Part shown: positions 6,831 through 13,241 of the stretch, in pieces
How the letters are laid out: each line of letters opens with the position of its first letter
Numbering within the stretch: the stretch's first letter is position 1
NCBI GenBank assembly: GCA_027349615.1
Contig: DAIEML010000031.1
Coordinates: 1-14,430, forward strand
Origin: Ignavibacteriales bacterium
GTDB lineage: Bacteria > Bacteroidota > Ignavibacteria > Ignavibacteriales > Ignavibacteriaceae
Direction of reading: 5' to 3'
Length of the DNA: 14,430 nucleotides
The notes under the pieces: model-generated
Databases searched by the model: none
The model's input: the letters and a program-made list of their open reading frames with translations, nothing else
What the model was told of the DNA's origin: nothing
Translations under genes and position numbers: made by a program

Positions 6831-7546
6831 TGGTTGAAAATAAATATGGAATTTGGATTACTGGCGCAAGCTCCGGAATTGGAAGAGCTGCAGCAATTGA
6901 ATTTGCTCGCGTAGGGACAAATGTATGCGTCTCGTCAAGAAGAGTTTCAGAATTGCAGCGCCTGAATTCGGAATTAAATGAAGAGAAACTTGCAGTAAAT
7001 ATTTATCCTTGCAACGTTGCTTCTTCAGCAAATGTTGAACAAACTGTTAAAAAAATTTTTTCTGAAAACAATATTAACTGTTTAATTAATAATGCCGGAA
7101 TAACTTCATTCAAAAAAGCTGAATTAAATTCAGTTCAAGAAATTAATGATATTATCAATACGAATTTGCTTGGTTCAATTTATACAATTAAATATGTTTT
7201 GCCACATTTTATTGAAAAGGGAGGAGGAACGATTATAAACATACTTTCTGTGGTTACAAAAAAAATATTCACCCATAGTAGCGCATATGCTGCATCAAAA
7301 ATGGGTCTAATGGGATATACAAATTCACTAAGAGAAGAAATTAGAAAATATAATATTAGAATTATTAATATTATCCCAGGCGCAACTGATACTTCAATGT
7401 GGTCATCCGAAGTTAGAAAAGTAAATTCTGAAAAAATGATTAAACCTGAAGATATCGCACAGCTAATAGTTCGACTTTACCTGCAGAAGGGAAATATGGT
7501 TACTGAAGAAATTATGGTTCGGCCAATTACCGGAGATTTGGACTAA
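6830..7546 (+). CDS. Sepiapterin reductase-like short-chain dehydrogenase
   Basis: A 238-residue SDR with TGASSGIG (11-18) for the cofactor, SSRR (35-38) basic residues favouring NADPH, NNAG (87-90) and the catalytic Ser140, Tyr153, Lys157. In BH4 synthesis, sepiapterin reductase reduces the two side-chain keto groups of 6-pyruvoyl-tetrahydropterin. Support for that role is twofold. The gene overlaps folE by one base and follows PTPS. Its HSSxYxxSK block, the PGATDTSMW loop with Trp191 and the EEIMVRPITGD tail resemble the Chlorobaculum tepidum sepiapterin reductase as I remember it, where a Trp in the equivalent loop contacts substrate. That comparison is from memory, not an alignment. If it is right, the product may be L-threo-BH4 rather than the animal erythro form. 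A general ketoreductase is the alternative. Confidence 0.8.
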   Translation: MVENKYGIWITGASSGIGRAAAIEFARVGTNVCVSSRRVSELQRLNSELNEEKLAVNIYPCNVASSANVEQTVKKIFSENNINCLINNAGITSFKKAELNSVQEINDIINTNLLGSIYTIKYVLPHFIEKGGGTIINILSVVTKKIFTHSSAYAASKMGLMGYTNSLREEIRKYNIRIINIIPGATDTSMWSSEVRKVNSEKMIKPEDIAQLIVRLYLQKGNMVTEEIMVRPITGDLD

Positions 7547-8256
7547 TGACAAAAAGAGAATTAGTAATTGTAACAGGAGCTAACAGAGGTATTGGAAAAG
7601 CAATTGCTCTAAAGTTTGCAAAAGAAAATTATAATGTTATAATCTTTGGGAGAGAAAAAAAATCTCTTAAAAATGTTCAAGACGAATTCAAAAGTTATGG
7701 AATTATTTGTGAAAGCTTTGCCGGAGATGTGTCCGATGAAAAATTTGTTTCCGAATCAATTCATAAAATTCTTAATGAATTTGGAACTATAGATCATTTG
7801 ATAAATAATGCTGGTGTTGGAATAATGAAAAAAGTTGTTGATGCATCTTTGGAAGATTTCAAAAAACAAATTGACGCAAATCTTTATGGAATTTTTAATT
7901 TTTCAAAATCTGTTCTTCCAAATATGATTCGAAAGCAGAGCGGATCGATAATAAATATTTTATCATTAGCTAGCAAGAATGCTTTTGTTGGTGGTGCTTT
8001 ATATTCGGCATCAAAACATGCAGCTCTTGGATTTACAAAATCTTTAATGCTGGAAGTTAGAGAATTTAATATAAGAGTGGCGGCAATTTGTCCTGGTTCA
8101 GTTGATACTGATTTTTCTGATAGAGTAATCCAAAGTAAAAACAAAGAAAAAATTTTACAGCCGAATGATATTGCTGAAACAGTTTTTTCAATAATCAAAC
8201 TTCCGGTAAGAGCAATGATCAGCGAGATTGATATCCGGCCCACCAATCCTAAATAA
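7546..8256 (+). CDS. Second short-chain dehydrogenase/reductase of the pterin run
   Basis: A 236-residue SDR with TGANRGIG (10-17), NNAG (87-90) and catalytic Ser140, Tyr153, Lys157, the same residue numbers as the preceding SDR. A basic Arg36 after the second beta-strand suggests NADPH. Its start overlaps the previous stop by one base (TAATG). The C-terminal EIDIRPTNPK parallels the EIMVRPITGD of its neighbour, pointing to tandem duplication and divergence. Its post-Tyr loop reads PGSVDTDF and lacks the Trp of the first SDR, so the substrate pocket should differ. It could carry out one of the two reductions of 6-pyruvoyl-tetrahydropterin, recycle a dihydropterin, or reduce something unrelated; a FabG-like reaction cannot be excluded. 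It is the last gene of the run; no clear terminator follows. Confidence 0.85.
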   Translation: MTKRELVIVTGANRGIGKAIALKFAKENYNVIIFGREKKSLKNVQDEFKSYGIICESFAGDVSDEKFVSESIHKILNEFGTIDHLINNAGVGIMKKVVDASLEDFKKQIDANLYGIFNFSKSVLPNMIRKQSGSIINILSLASKNAFVGGALYSASKHAALGFTKSLMLEVREFNIRVAAICPGSVDTDFSDRVIQSKNKEKILQPNDIAETVFSIIKLPVRAMISEIDIRPTNPK

Positions 8257-8400
8257 TTTAAATTGGCAAAACTATTATTTAAAAAACTTTGATGTGAAAA
8301 ATTTTCATTTAAGATGATAAAATTTCGCATTCACTCCATAATTTCACCTCTATTTCTATAAAATTGTAAACAAACGAATTTAATAAGAAGCTTGCTTGAC

Positions 8401-8416
8401 TGGCACGCTAAGTGTT
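8401..8416 (+). promoter_or_regulatory. Possible sigma-54-type promoter (imperfect)
   Basis: TGGCACGctaaGTGTT fits the -24 half of the sigma-54 consensus TGGCACRNNNNTTGCW exactly but has GTGTT where TTGCW is expected, with the right spacing. It lies about 40 nt upstream of the lipoprotein ATG. The -12 GC dinucleotide is not intact, so this is only a candidate. TTGACT (8396-8401) overlaps it and could instead be a sigma-70 -35, but no good -10 sits 16-18 nt downstream. Confidence 0.25.
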
Positions 8417-8455
8417 AAATCAATTAAAAAATATTTAGCTAGGAGGTGTTTGTAA

Positions 8456-9205
8456 ATGAAATTATTAAAAATATTTCTTGCTCTTTGGGCTGTGGTGATG
8501 GTTTCATTTATTTTATTTTTACTAAATGGCTGTTCAAATGGTACAAGCCCTCAATCCGGAAATTTTTCAATGAGTATGAAATCTGGAAATGGATTATCAA
8601 AAGTTCAATCAGATACATTAGTTATAACTTCTGCGGAACTTTTGGTTGAAGATTTAAAAATAGAGGGGACTAAAACTTCTGTAGCAAATGGAAGCGATGA
8701 TTCGATTGTTGTTTTTAGAGGCGATGATGCAGAGGATAAAGAAGTAGAATTAAAGTATGGTCCTTTTGTAATTTCTTTAAATTTAAATGGTGCTGTTAAT
8801 ACTTTTGCAGTAAATTACATCCCGCCAGGAACATATGTTGGGGCTAAATTTCAAATTCATAGATTAGATAAGGATGAAGTTCCACCTGATACTGTTTTTG
8901 CTGATAGTTCTTTTAATAATGGAGGATATTCAGTTGTGGTAAAAGGTTTTTATAATAATATTCCGTTCACTTACAAGTCTACAGTTACTGCAAATGAAAG
9001 AGTATTTTTCTCAAATCCTATTGTGGTAAATAATGTTAATTTCATTAACGTAACTTTGCAAGTTGATCCATATTCATGGTTTTATGTTGGTGGTCATTAT
9101 CTAGATCCTAATAACTCAAATAATAGTGAAATGATAGATTGGCAAATTAGATATTCGTTCAAGAAGGGCTTTGAAGATGATCATAAAGATGGACACGAAG
9201 ATTAG
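8456..9205 (+). CDS. Lipoprotein of unknown function
   Basis: A 249-residue protein that I do not recognise with confidence. Residues 1-25 are a signal peptide ending in the lipobox LNGC, so Cys26 should be lipidated. The mature part looks beta-rich: alternating strands such as TLVITSAELLVEDLKIEG, an acidic stretch around 79-96, then PPGTY (about 123-127), TVFADSSF, and SVVVKGFYNN. This general pattern recalls DUF4382-like or carboxypeptidase-regulatory-like beta-sandwich lipoproteins, but I cannot assign one. The C-terminus is rich in Asp, His, Glu and Lys (FEDDHKDGHED), which might bind metal. A strong AGGAGG site (8441-8446) lies 9 nt before the ATG. The gene is monocistronic, bounded by a terminator at 9232. 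Confidence 0.75.
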   Translation: MKLLKIFLALWAVVMVSFILFLLNGCSNGTSPQSGNFSMSMKSGNGLSKVQSDTLVITSAELLVEDLKIEGTKTSVANGSDDSIVVFRGDDAEDKEVELKYGPFVISLNLNGAVNTFAVNYIPPGTYVGAKFQIHRLDKDEVPPDTVFADSSFNNGGYSVVVKGFYNNIPFTYKSTVTANERVFFSNPIVVNNVNFINVTLQVDPYSWFYVGGHYLDPNNSNNSEMIDWQIRYSFKKGFEDDHKDGHED

Positions 9206-9231
9206 GAAATTAGATCAATGAACTATCCACT

Positions 9232-9263
9232 AAAGGCGGCGATTATGCCGCCTTTTTCTTTTT
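9232..9263 (+). terminator. Rho-independent terminator after the lipoprotein gene
   Basis: AAAGGCGGC (9232-9240) pairs perfectly with GCCGCCTTT (9247-9255) across a 6-nt loop, followed by a T-rich tract to about 9263. It lies 27 nt past the lipoprotein stop codon. Confidence 0.93.
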
Positions 9264-9291
9264 AAATTAAAAGTAACTAAAATCTGAAAAC

Positions 9292-9316
9292 AAAAAAGCC
9301 CGGTATAACCGGGCTT
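9292..9316 (-). terminator. Rho-independent terminator of the Spy-like gene
   Basis: AAGCCCGGT (9296-9304) and ACCGGGCTT (9308-9316) form a 9-bp stem with a 3-nt loop. Read on the minus strand, the stem is followed by a T-run (the complement of A9292-A9297), 8 nt past the stop of the leftward gene. Confidence 0.9.
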
Positions 9317-9323
9317 GAAATTT

Positions 9324-9797
9324 TTAATTCATCATTCGTTTATGAAACATCCTATTCATTCCTGGCTTCATTCCTTTGAACAATGGTGCTTGTTCTTTCC
9401 AAATCTTTTGCTGATCGGGTGTTAATACTTGGTATACATCCAAAAGATGATTTGCAACAGCTAAAGATATGGCGTCTCTGCTCTTATTTATTTTTTCAAC
9501 GGCAGATATAACATCATTTCTATTTAGATCACCCTTTGCTTTTAATTCTTTTAGATCCAATTTACTCTTTTGTAAATCGGCTCTTAAGTCCACCATATTT
9601 TTTTGAAAACTAATTCTCAAATCAGCAATTTTATTTTTTTGCTGATCGGTTAAATTTAATTTTTTCATTAATTCCATTCTATGCATCATCATTCCTTGTG
9701 GAGGACGTTTATTTTTCATCGGCATTTGTTGAGCGTTTACTAAACAAGCAGCAAAGAATGTAGCAACAACTATTAGGGCAATTATTGAATTTTTCAT
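9324..9797 (-). CDS. Spy/CpxP-like periplasmic protein with LTxxQ motifs
   Basis: A 157-residue exported helical protein. The signal peptide ends at about residue 22 (VNA, then QQ). Two LTxxQ-type motifs, LTDQQ (49-53) and LTPDQ (125-129), mark the Spy/CpxP/ZraP family of periplasmic chaperones and metal sensors. Met and His cluster at both ends of the mature protein (Met25, 27, 36-38, 41, 44; Met143, 147, 150, 155, 156; His39, His152), hinting at soft-metal binding. The start is the ATG at 9797, because AAGGAG lies just upstream (about 9806-9811); an in-frame ATG at 9842 would place 15 residues before the signal peptide. The gene is divergent from the ECF sigma operon, which encodes another small periplasmic protein, so this may be a target or sensor of that sigma factor. 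Confidence 0.85.
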   Translation of the reverse strand: MKNSIIALIVVATFFAACLVNAQQMPMKNKRPPQGMMMHRMELMKKLNLTDQQKNKIADLRISFQKNMVDLRADLQKSKLDLKELKAKGDLNRNDVISAVEKINKSRDAISLAVANHLLDVYQVLTPDQQKIWKEQAPLFKGMKPGMNRMFHKRMMN

Positions 9798-9854
9798 TAT
9801 TTTATCTCCTTCATAAATTAAGTTTTGAACTTTTGACATCACGCTTGTAATTTT

Positions 9855-9878
9855 GGTTTAATTTAATATTATTAAACC
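9855..9878. repeat. Inverted repeat in the divergent Spy/sigma spacer
   Basis: GGTTTAAT (9855-9862) and ATTAAACC (9871-9878) are exact reverse complements separated by 8 nt. The repeat overlaps the candidate -10 and start region of the leftward gene and lies 45 nt before the sigma factor ATG. It could be an operator controlling both directions; no regulator is identified. Confidence 0.45.
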
Positions 9879-9900
9879 GGTGTTAAGGTTAATTTGTCAA
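9871..9900 (-). promoter_or_regulatory. Candidate promoter of the Spy-like gene
   Basis: On the minus strand, TTGACA (9900-9895) and TTTAAT (9876-9871) are separated by 18 nt, close to the housekeeping consensus. It gives a leader of roughly 65 nt before the ATG at 9797. The -10 coincides with one arm of the inverted repeat at 9855-9878. Confidence 0.4.
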
Positions 9901-9922
9901 ATTAAGCAAAGAATAGTTTATA

Positions 9923-10477
9923 ATGACTGAATCAAGTAACGATTTTGAACTTGTAAAAAAATTTATTTCTGGCGATGAAGGAGCTTTTAATAAGATTGTT
10001 CTTAAGTATCAACAAAAAATTTATTGGCATGCTAGAAGAATGACTGGTAATCATCTCGATGCCGATGAAATTGTTCAAGAAGTGTTGATGGTGTTGTACG
10101 AGAAGTTAATTAATTTTCAATTTAAATCTTCTCTTTATACTTGGATTTATAGAATTACAACAACGCGCAGTATTAATTTTCTTCGGAAGAAAAATTTGAG
10201 ACATATCTTTTCTTTTGAAGACAAAGAAAGTAAATTAGTTAAGAGCAAGGAAGATATCGTTAGTAATCTAGAAACAAAGGAAAGACTTGAGAAACTTGAA
10301 AAAGTTTTACTGAAAATTCCGGATAGACAAAGAGAAGTTTTTATTTTAAGAAATTTTGATGAACTTAGTTATGAAGAAATTGCAGAAATAACCGGTAAAA
10401 GTATAGGCGGATTGAAAGCAAATTATTTTCACGCAATGAAAAAAATTACGGAGCTAATGAAAGAAAATGAAAATTGA
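9923..10477 (+). CDS. ECF (sigma-70 family) RNA polymerase sigma factor
   Basis: A 184-residue extracytoplasmic-function sigma factor with only regions 2 and 4. Region 2 spans about 24-92, with DADEIVQEVLMVLYEKL (46-62) for core binding and LYTWIYRITTTRSINFLRKK (71-90) for -10 recognition. Region 4 spans about 125-178, with IPDRQREVFILRNFDELSYEEIA and the helix-turn-helix GKSIGGLKANYFHAMKKI for -35 recognition. The gene ends 11 bases inside the next gene, a membrane protein with an anti-sigma-like N-terminus, so it should be held at the inner membrane until an envelope signal arrives. No strong Shine-Dalgarno precedes the ATG. Autoregulation is typical for such operons, but no matching promoter pair could be established here. 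Confidence 0.95.
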   Translation: MTESSNDFELVKKFISGDEGAFNKIVLKYQQKIYWHARRMTGNHLDADEIVQEVLMVLYEKLINFQFKSSLYTWIYRITTTRSINFLRKKNLRHIFSFEDKESKLVKSKEDIVSNLETKERLEKLEKVLLKIPDRQREVFILRNFDELSYEEIAEITGKSIGGLKANYFHAMKKITELMKENEN

Positions 10478-11081
10478 TGAAAGAATAATTCTTTATCTGG
10501 ATAATCAAATGAATGCTGATGAAAAGGCTTCATTTGAAAAAGAGCTAAATTCCTCGGCTAAGCTGGCTGATGATCTTAACAAGTACAAAGAAATACTATC
10601 TGATATTTCAAATGTTAATAATATTTCTACTGCTAATGATTATTTTGTTCAAATGATTCCAAAGTTTAGAGGTCGATTAGAACTTCAGAAAAAATTGAAA
10701 TTGATGCCAAAGCTTGTTTTCAGTTTTACAACCATTGCAGCAATTTTAATTTTTTTCATATTTACATTTAATCAGAATAATAAAAATGTAAAGACAACCA
10801 CTTATACAACAGGTCTTCAAACATCAACTAACAGTAGTTATTCAGAATTGAGTTCTTTATCTGATCAATTTAATTTCTCAACTATGTCAAGTGAAGAAAT
10901 TGCAAATTCAAACTCAATTCTTGATTCATTATTAATTGAAGAATTACATTTAACACCGCAAAGTTTAAACACAATTACTGCTGATAATAACAATACTGAT
11001 TTGAATAGCTTAGTCCAGGGGATAAATGAAAAAGAAGCTGATCAAATTTATAATGAAATTTTACGTAAGAAAATTTATTAG
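10467..11081 (+). CDS. Predicted membrane-bound anti-sigma factor
   Basis: A 204-residue single-span protein. Residues 1-48 (ILYLDNQMNADEKASFEKEL) resemble the anti-sigma domain start seen in many ECF antagonists, but there is no HxxxCxxC zinc motif, so it would be a zinc-free type. A hydrophobic helix at about 83-101 spans the membrane, leaving a Ser/Thr/Asn-rich segment of about 100 residues in the periplasm that contains LTPQSL. Its ATG lies inside the sigma factor gene (11-nt overlap), the usual coupling for sigma/anti-sigma pairs. The next gene, 8 nt on, encodes a periplasmic helical protein that may bind this periplasmic tail and transmit the signal. Identification rests on context and topology more than on sequence. 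Confidence 0.75.
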   Translation: MKIDERIILYLDNQMNADEKASFEKELNSSAKLADDLNKYKEILSDISNVNNISTANDYFVQMIPKFRGRLELQKKLKLMPKLVFSFTTIAAILIFFIFTFNQNNKNVKTTTYTTGLQTSTNSSYSELSSLSDQFNFSTMSSEEIANSNSILDSLLIEELHLTPQSLNTITADNNNTDLNSLVQGINEKEADQIYNEILRKKIY

Positions 11082-11089
11082 GAAATTGT

Positions 11090-11566
11090 ATGAAATATTT
11101 ATTAATCGTTTTTTCAATTCTTATTTGCAGTACAATGATGGTTAATGCGCAGGGAATGCGTCCTAGAGAAAATGGTCCTCTGAAAAAAATTGAGGAATTG
11201 GAAAAAATCAAATTAATTGAAGCTCTTAATTTGGATGAGCCTACTACTTTAAAATTTTTTGCAAGAAGAACAAAATTTAGAGAAGGACAGGCGCAGCTTT
11301 TCCAAGAAGCCAATAAGATTCTAAACCAAATGGAAGAAGTCGCAAAGAAATCAAATGATAAAAATGACCCGGAAATTAAAAAATTAGTAGATCAGTATTT
11401 TAATGTCCAGGAAAAGTTAATCAAGAATAGAGAAACTTTTGTTTATTCTTTAAGTGATATTTTGAACTCACATCAAGTTGCTGAATATTTAGTTTTCGAA
11501 AAACAATTTAGAGATGAAATAAGAAACGTTTTATTCAAAGAAAGAATGAGAAGCCGCAGTAGATAA
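11090..11566 (+). CDS. Periplasmic Spy-like protein, likely sensor partner of the ECF sigma system
   Basis: A 158-residue exported protein. Residues 1-20 are a signal peptide cleaved after VNA (mature protein starts QG). The mature part is predicted almost entirely alpha-helical and charged, with EALNLDEPTTLKFF (44-57) in the position of the LTxxQ-type helix start and a C-terminal block SHQVAEYLVFEKQFRDEIRN (127-146). This layout is seen in Bacteroidota proteins annotated as sensors of ECF sigma factors and is akin to Spy/CpxP/CnrX. It follows the anti-sigma gene by 8 nt with GGAAAT before the ATG and ends the operon. Signal and ligand are unknown; unlike the divergent Spy-like protein it is not Met/His-rich. 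Confidence 0.75.
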   Translation: MKYLLIVFSILICSTMMVNAQGMRPRENGPLKKIEELEKIKLIEALNLDEPTTLKFFARRTKFREGQAQLFQEANKILNQMEEVAKKSNDKNDPEIKKLVDQYFNVQEKLIKNRETFVYSLSDILNSHQVAEYLVFEKQFRDEIRNVLFKERMRSRSR

Positions 11567-11612
11567 GTTTTAAAAATCCAAAATAATTTAAAACTTTTGG
11601 CTATTAAGAGGG

Positions 11613-11641
11613 TTGATTTTCTAATCTAACAAACCTATTTT
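11613..11641 (+). promoter_or_regulatory. Candidate promoter of tRNA-Leu
   Basis: TTGATT (11613-11618) and TATTTT (11636-11641) are separated by 17 nt and end 15 nt before the mature tRNA 5' end, a reasonable position for a housekeeping promoter. Confidence 0.4.
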
Positions 11642-11656
11642 TTTGATGTAAATTTT

Positions 11657-11740
11657 GCGGAAGTGGTGAAATTGGTATACACGCTACTTTGAGGGGGTAG
11701 TGCCTTAACTGGCGTACGGGTTCAAGTCCCGTCTTCCGCA
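11657..11740 (+). tRNA. tRNA-Leu (anticodon GAG)
   Basis: The full cloverleaf folds by eye. The acceptor stem GCGGAAG (11657-11663) pairs with CTTCCGC (11733-11739), with discriminator A at 11740. The anticodon stem CTACT/GGTAG encloses the loop TTGAGGG, so the anticodon is GAG (11691-11693), reading CTC and CTT. A long variable arm with GCC/GGC pairing marks a class II tRNA, as expected for leucine. The T arm is ACGGG-TTCAAGT-CCCGT. The 3' CCA is not encoded (CTA follows), so it must be added after transcription. Confidence 0.96.
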
Positions 11741-11764
11741 CTAAAAATAAATAGTTGATAGCTT

Positions 11765-11791
11765 AACCCTTGGAAATGCAAGGGTTTTTTT
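11765..11791 (+). terminator. Rho-independent terminator after tRNA-Leu
   Basis: AACCCTTG (11765-11772) pairs with CAAGGGTT (11779-11786) across a 6-nt loop and runs into a stretch of seven T (11785-11791). It ends 19 nt before the next start codon. Confidence 0.9.
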
Positions 11792-11810
11792 ATAATTATT
11801 TCTATAAAAT

Positions 11811-12458
11811 ATGCCGAATCGAATAAAGCTTTTATTAGGTGAGAACAATAAATTAAATTCAATAAATTTATTAGCAATTTTGTCTGCAGCTTCTGTATTG
11901 CGAAAAGAAAAAATTTTAAAACAGGTTTTGGAATTCGCTAAAATAAAGAAGCTTAATTGTCAAAAAATTTATGAAGCAATACTTCAAACATATTTATTTG
12001 CCGGATTTCCAATTGCTTTAATATCATTGTCAATATTTCATGAATATTTTCCGAACTGCGGAAAATTTGAAATTAAAGATGAAAGAAAAGATTTATATAA
12101 AATTGGAGTAGATACTTGCAGAAAAATCTACGGCAATAAATTTGAAAAGCTAATTACAAATACAAAAAATTTCTCTCCTGAACTTGCAGATTGGCTAATC
12201 ATTGAAGGATATGGGAAAGTATTAAGCCGCGATATTCTAAGTTTGAAGGAAAGGGAATTACTAAATATATCAATTTTAACTTCACTTAAATTTGAAAACC
12301 AATTATACTCACATATTAATGGGGCATACAGATTGGGGATTAAATTTTCTACAATGAAAAAGGTCATTCGAAATCTCGATTTACTAGGAAGTTCAACTTA
12401 CAGCAAGTTTGGAATTAAAGTGCTCAATAAATATATGGAAAGAAAAAGGGTGAAATGA
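11811..12458 (+). CDS. Carboxymuconolactone decarboxylase (CMD)-family protein, two half-domains
   Basis: A 215-residue cytosolic helical protein. Residues about 127-190 fit a CMD domain: LSLKERELLNISILTSLKFENQL followed by HINGAYRLGI (168-177) and a C-terminal helix. Residues about 20-80 look like a second, more degenerate half (LLAILSAASVL, then IYEAILQTYLFAGFPIALISL). The AhpD-type CxxC redox pair is absent, so alkylhydroperoxidase reductase activity is unlikely; the conserved His168 is the remaining candidate functional residue. In the family this could mean a decarboxylase-like or an uncharacterised role. No clear ribosome site precedes the ATG. It lies downstream of the tRNA terminator as a single gene, and its stop codon adjoins the stem of a convergent terminator. 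Confidence 0.7.
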   Translation: MPNRIKLLLGENNKLNSINLLAILSAASVLRKEKILKQVLEFAKIKKLNCQKIYEAILQTYLFAGFPIALISLSIFHEYFPNCGKFEIKDERKDLYKIGVDTCRKIYGNKFEKLITNTKNFSPELADWLIIEGYGKVLSRDILSLKERELLNISILTSLKFENQLYSHINGAYRLGIKFSTMKKVIRNLDLLGSSTYSKFGIKVLNKYMERKRVK

Positions 12459-12471
12459 TTTTTCACCCTTT
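12441..12471 (-). terminator. Terminator between convergent genes
   Basis: AAAGGGTGAAA (12445-12455) pairs exactly with TTTCACCCTTT (12461-12471), an 11-bp stem with a 5-nt loop. On the minus strand it runs into TTTTTCTTT, terminating the beta-barrel gene. The plus-strand side has only a loose T-rich tail, so termination of the CMD gene is weaker. The stop codon of the CMD gene lies in the loop. Confidence 0.8.
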
Positions 12472-12480
12472 AGCAAATTT

Positions 12481-13086
12481 TTAGAACAGCAAAATTAAAT
12501 TTAATGTAATTGCATTAACGCTTGGTTCTCCGCTGTCCTTTCCAACCAAGTTGAACATTTGATATTTTAAACTTAAATCTAAATCAATTGATGGCAATGC
12601 AGTTATTTCAGCGCCAACTCCTAATGCTGCGCCGTATCTTGTCATGCCCGGCACGCTTCCGGAGCCAAGTGGAGAGGTTACTTGAAGATCTCCAAATTTA
12701 TTGTAGGAAATATCAACTACAGCATAAGGTTTAACCAAAGGCAAAGGAATTATACTAAATTCACCTTCCAGGCCAAATGAAAAAATATTTTGTGAAGTCT
12801 CAGTACTTGAAGAATTAAAAGTTCCGCTTCCTCTTAGAACATGATAATCTATGAAAGCTGCCGGTGTAATTGGGATTAAAGGAAAATTTAATTTTGCAAT
12901 TGCAGTTAAATGATAACTATTCGAAAATCCCAATCCATTATTTTCAACGCTGTTGGTATATGAGTCAGGTGATTTGAACATTGTAAGTCCTCCGCCAAGT
13001 CCGAAGCGTACCAACTGAGCTGAAGCAATATTAGATAAAAACAGAAAGAAGAGAAAAACAAAACAAAATTTTGAAAGATTTTTCAT
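12481..13086 (-). CDS. Outer-membrane beta-barrel protein
   Basis: A 201-residue exported protein. Residues 1-23 are a signal peptide (cleavage ASA, then QL). The mature protein is a series of alternating amphipathic strands with Gly/aromatic patterns (FGLGGGLTMF, SYHLTAIAKLNF, IFSFGLEGEFSI, KPYAVVDISYNKFG, YGAALGVGAEITA, LDLSLKYQMFNL) and ends in a hydrophobic strand with terminal Phe (LNLILLF), the BAM recognition signature. It would form a barrel of about eight strands of the OmpA-like or OmpW-like size class. No ligand or enzymatic role can be read. AAAGGAG lies 5-6 nt before the ATG. It is a single gene, with a shared terminator on its 3' side. Confidence 0.8.
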   Translation of the reverse strand: MKNLSKFCFVFLFFLFLSNIASAQLVRFGLGGGLTMFKSPDSYTNSVENNGLGFSNSYHLTAIAKLNFPLIPITPAAFIDYHVLRGSGTFNSSSTETSQNIFSFGLEGEFSIIPLPLVKPYAVVDISYNKFGDLQVTSPLGSGSVPGMTRYGAALGVGAEITALPSIDLDLSLKYQMFNLVGKDSGEPSVNAITLNLILLF

Positions 13087-13241
13087 TTATGCTCCTTTAC
13101 TAATTCTAAATAATTTTTATTTGAAAGCTTTATTACAAATTACGTTTTCGATATTAAATAATAAAGAAAAATTAACTTTAAATAATTAATAAATCTCTGC
13201 AAAGTTTACTGATATTCAAATCATTATTTTATTAATTTTAT

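Noticed and set aside
8446..8649. 67-codon plus-strand frame overlapping the lipoprotein start
   Set aside because: It starts within the Shine-Dalgarno region of the lipoprotein and overlaps its signal peptide in another frame; it has no ribosome site and no protein-like pattern.
9842..9842. Upstream ATG as start of the Spy-like gene
   Set aside because: It would put 15 residues before the signal peptide, while AAGGAG is correctly placed for the ATG at 9797.
11811..12458. AhpD alkylhydroperoxidase
   Set aside because: The CxxC redox motif is absent; only the CMD fold pattern remains.
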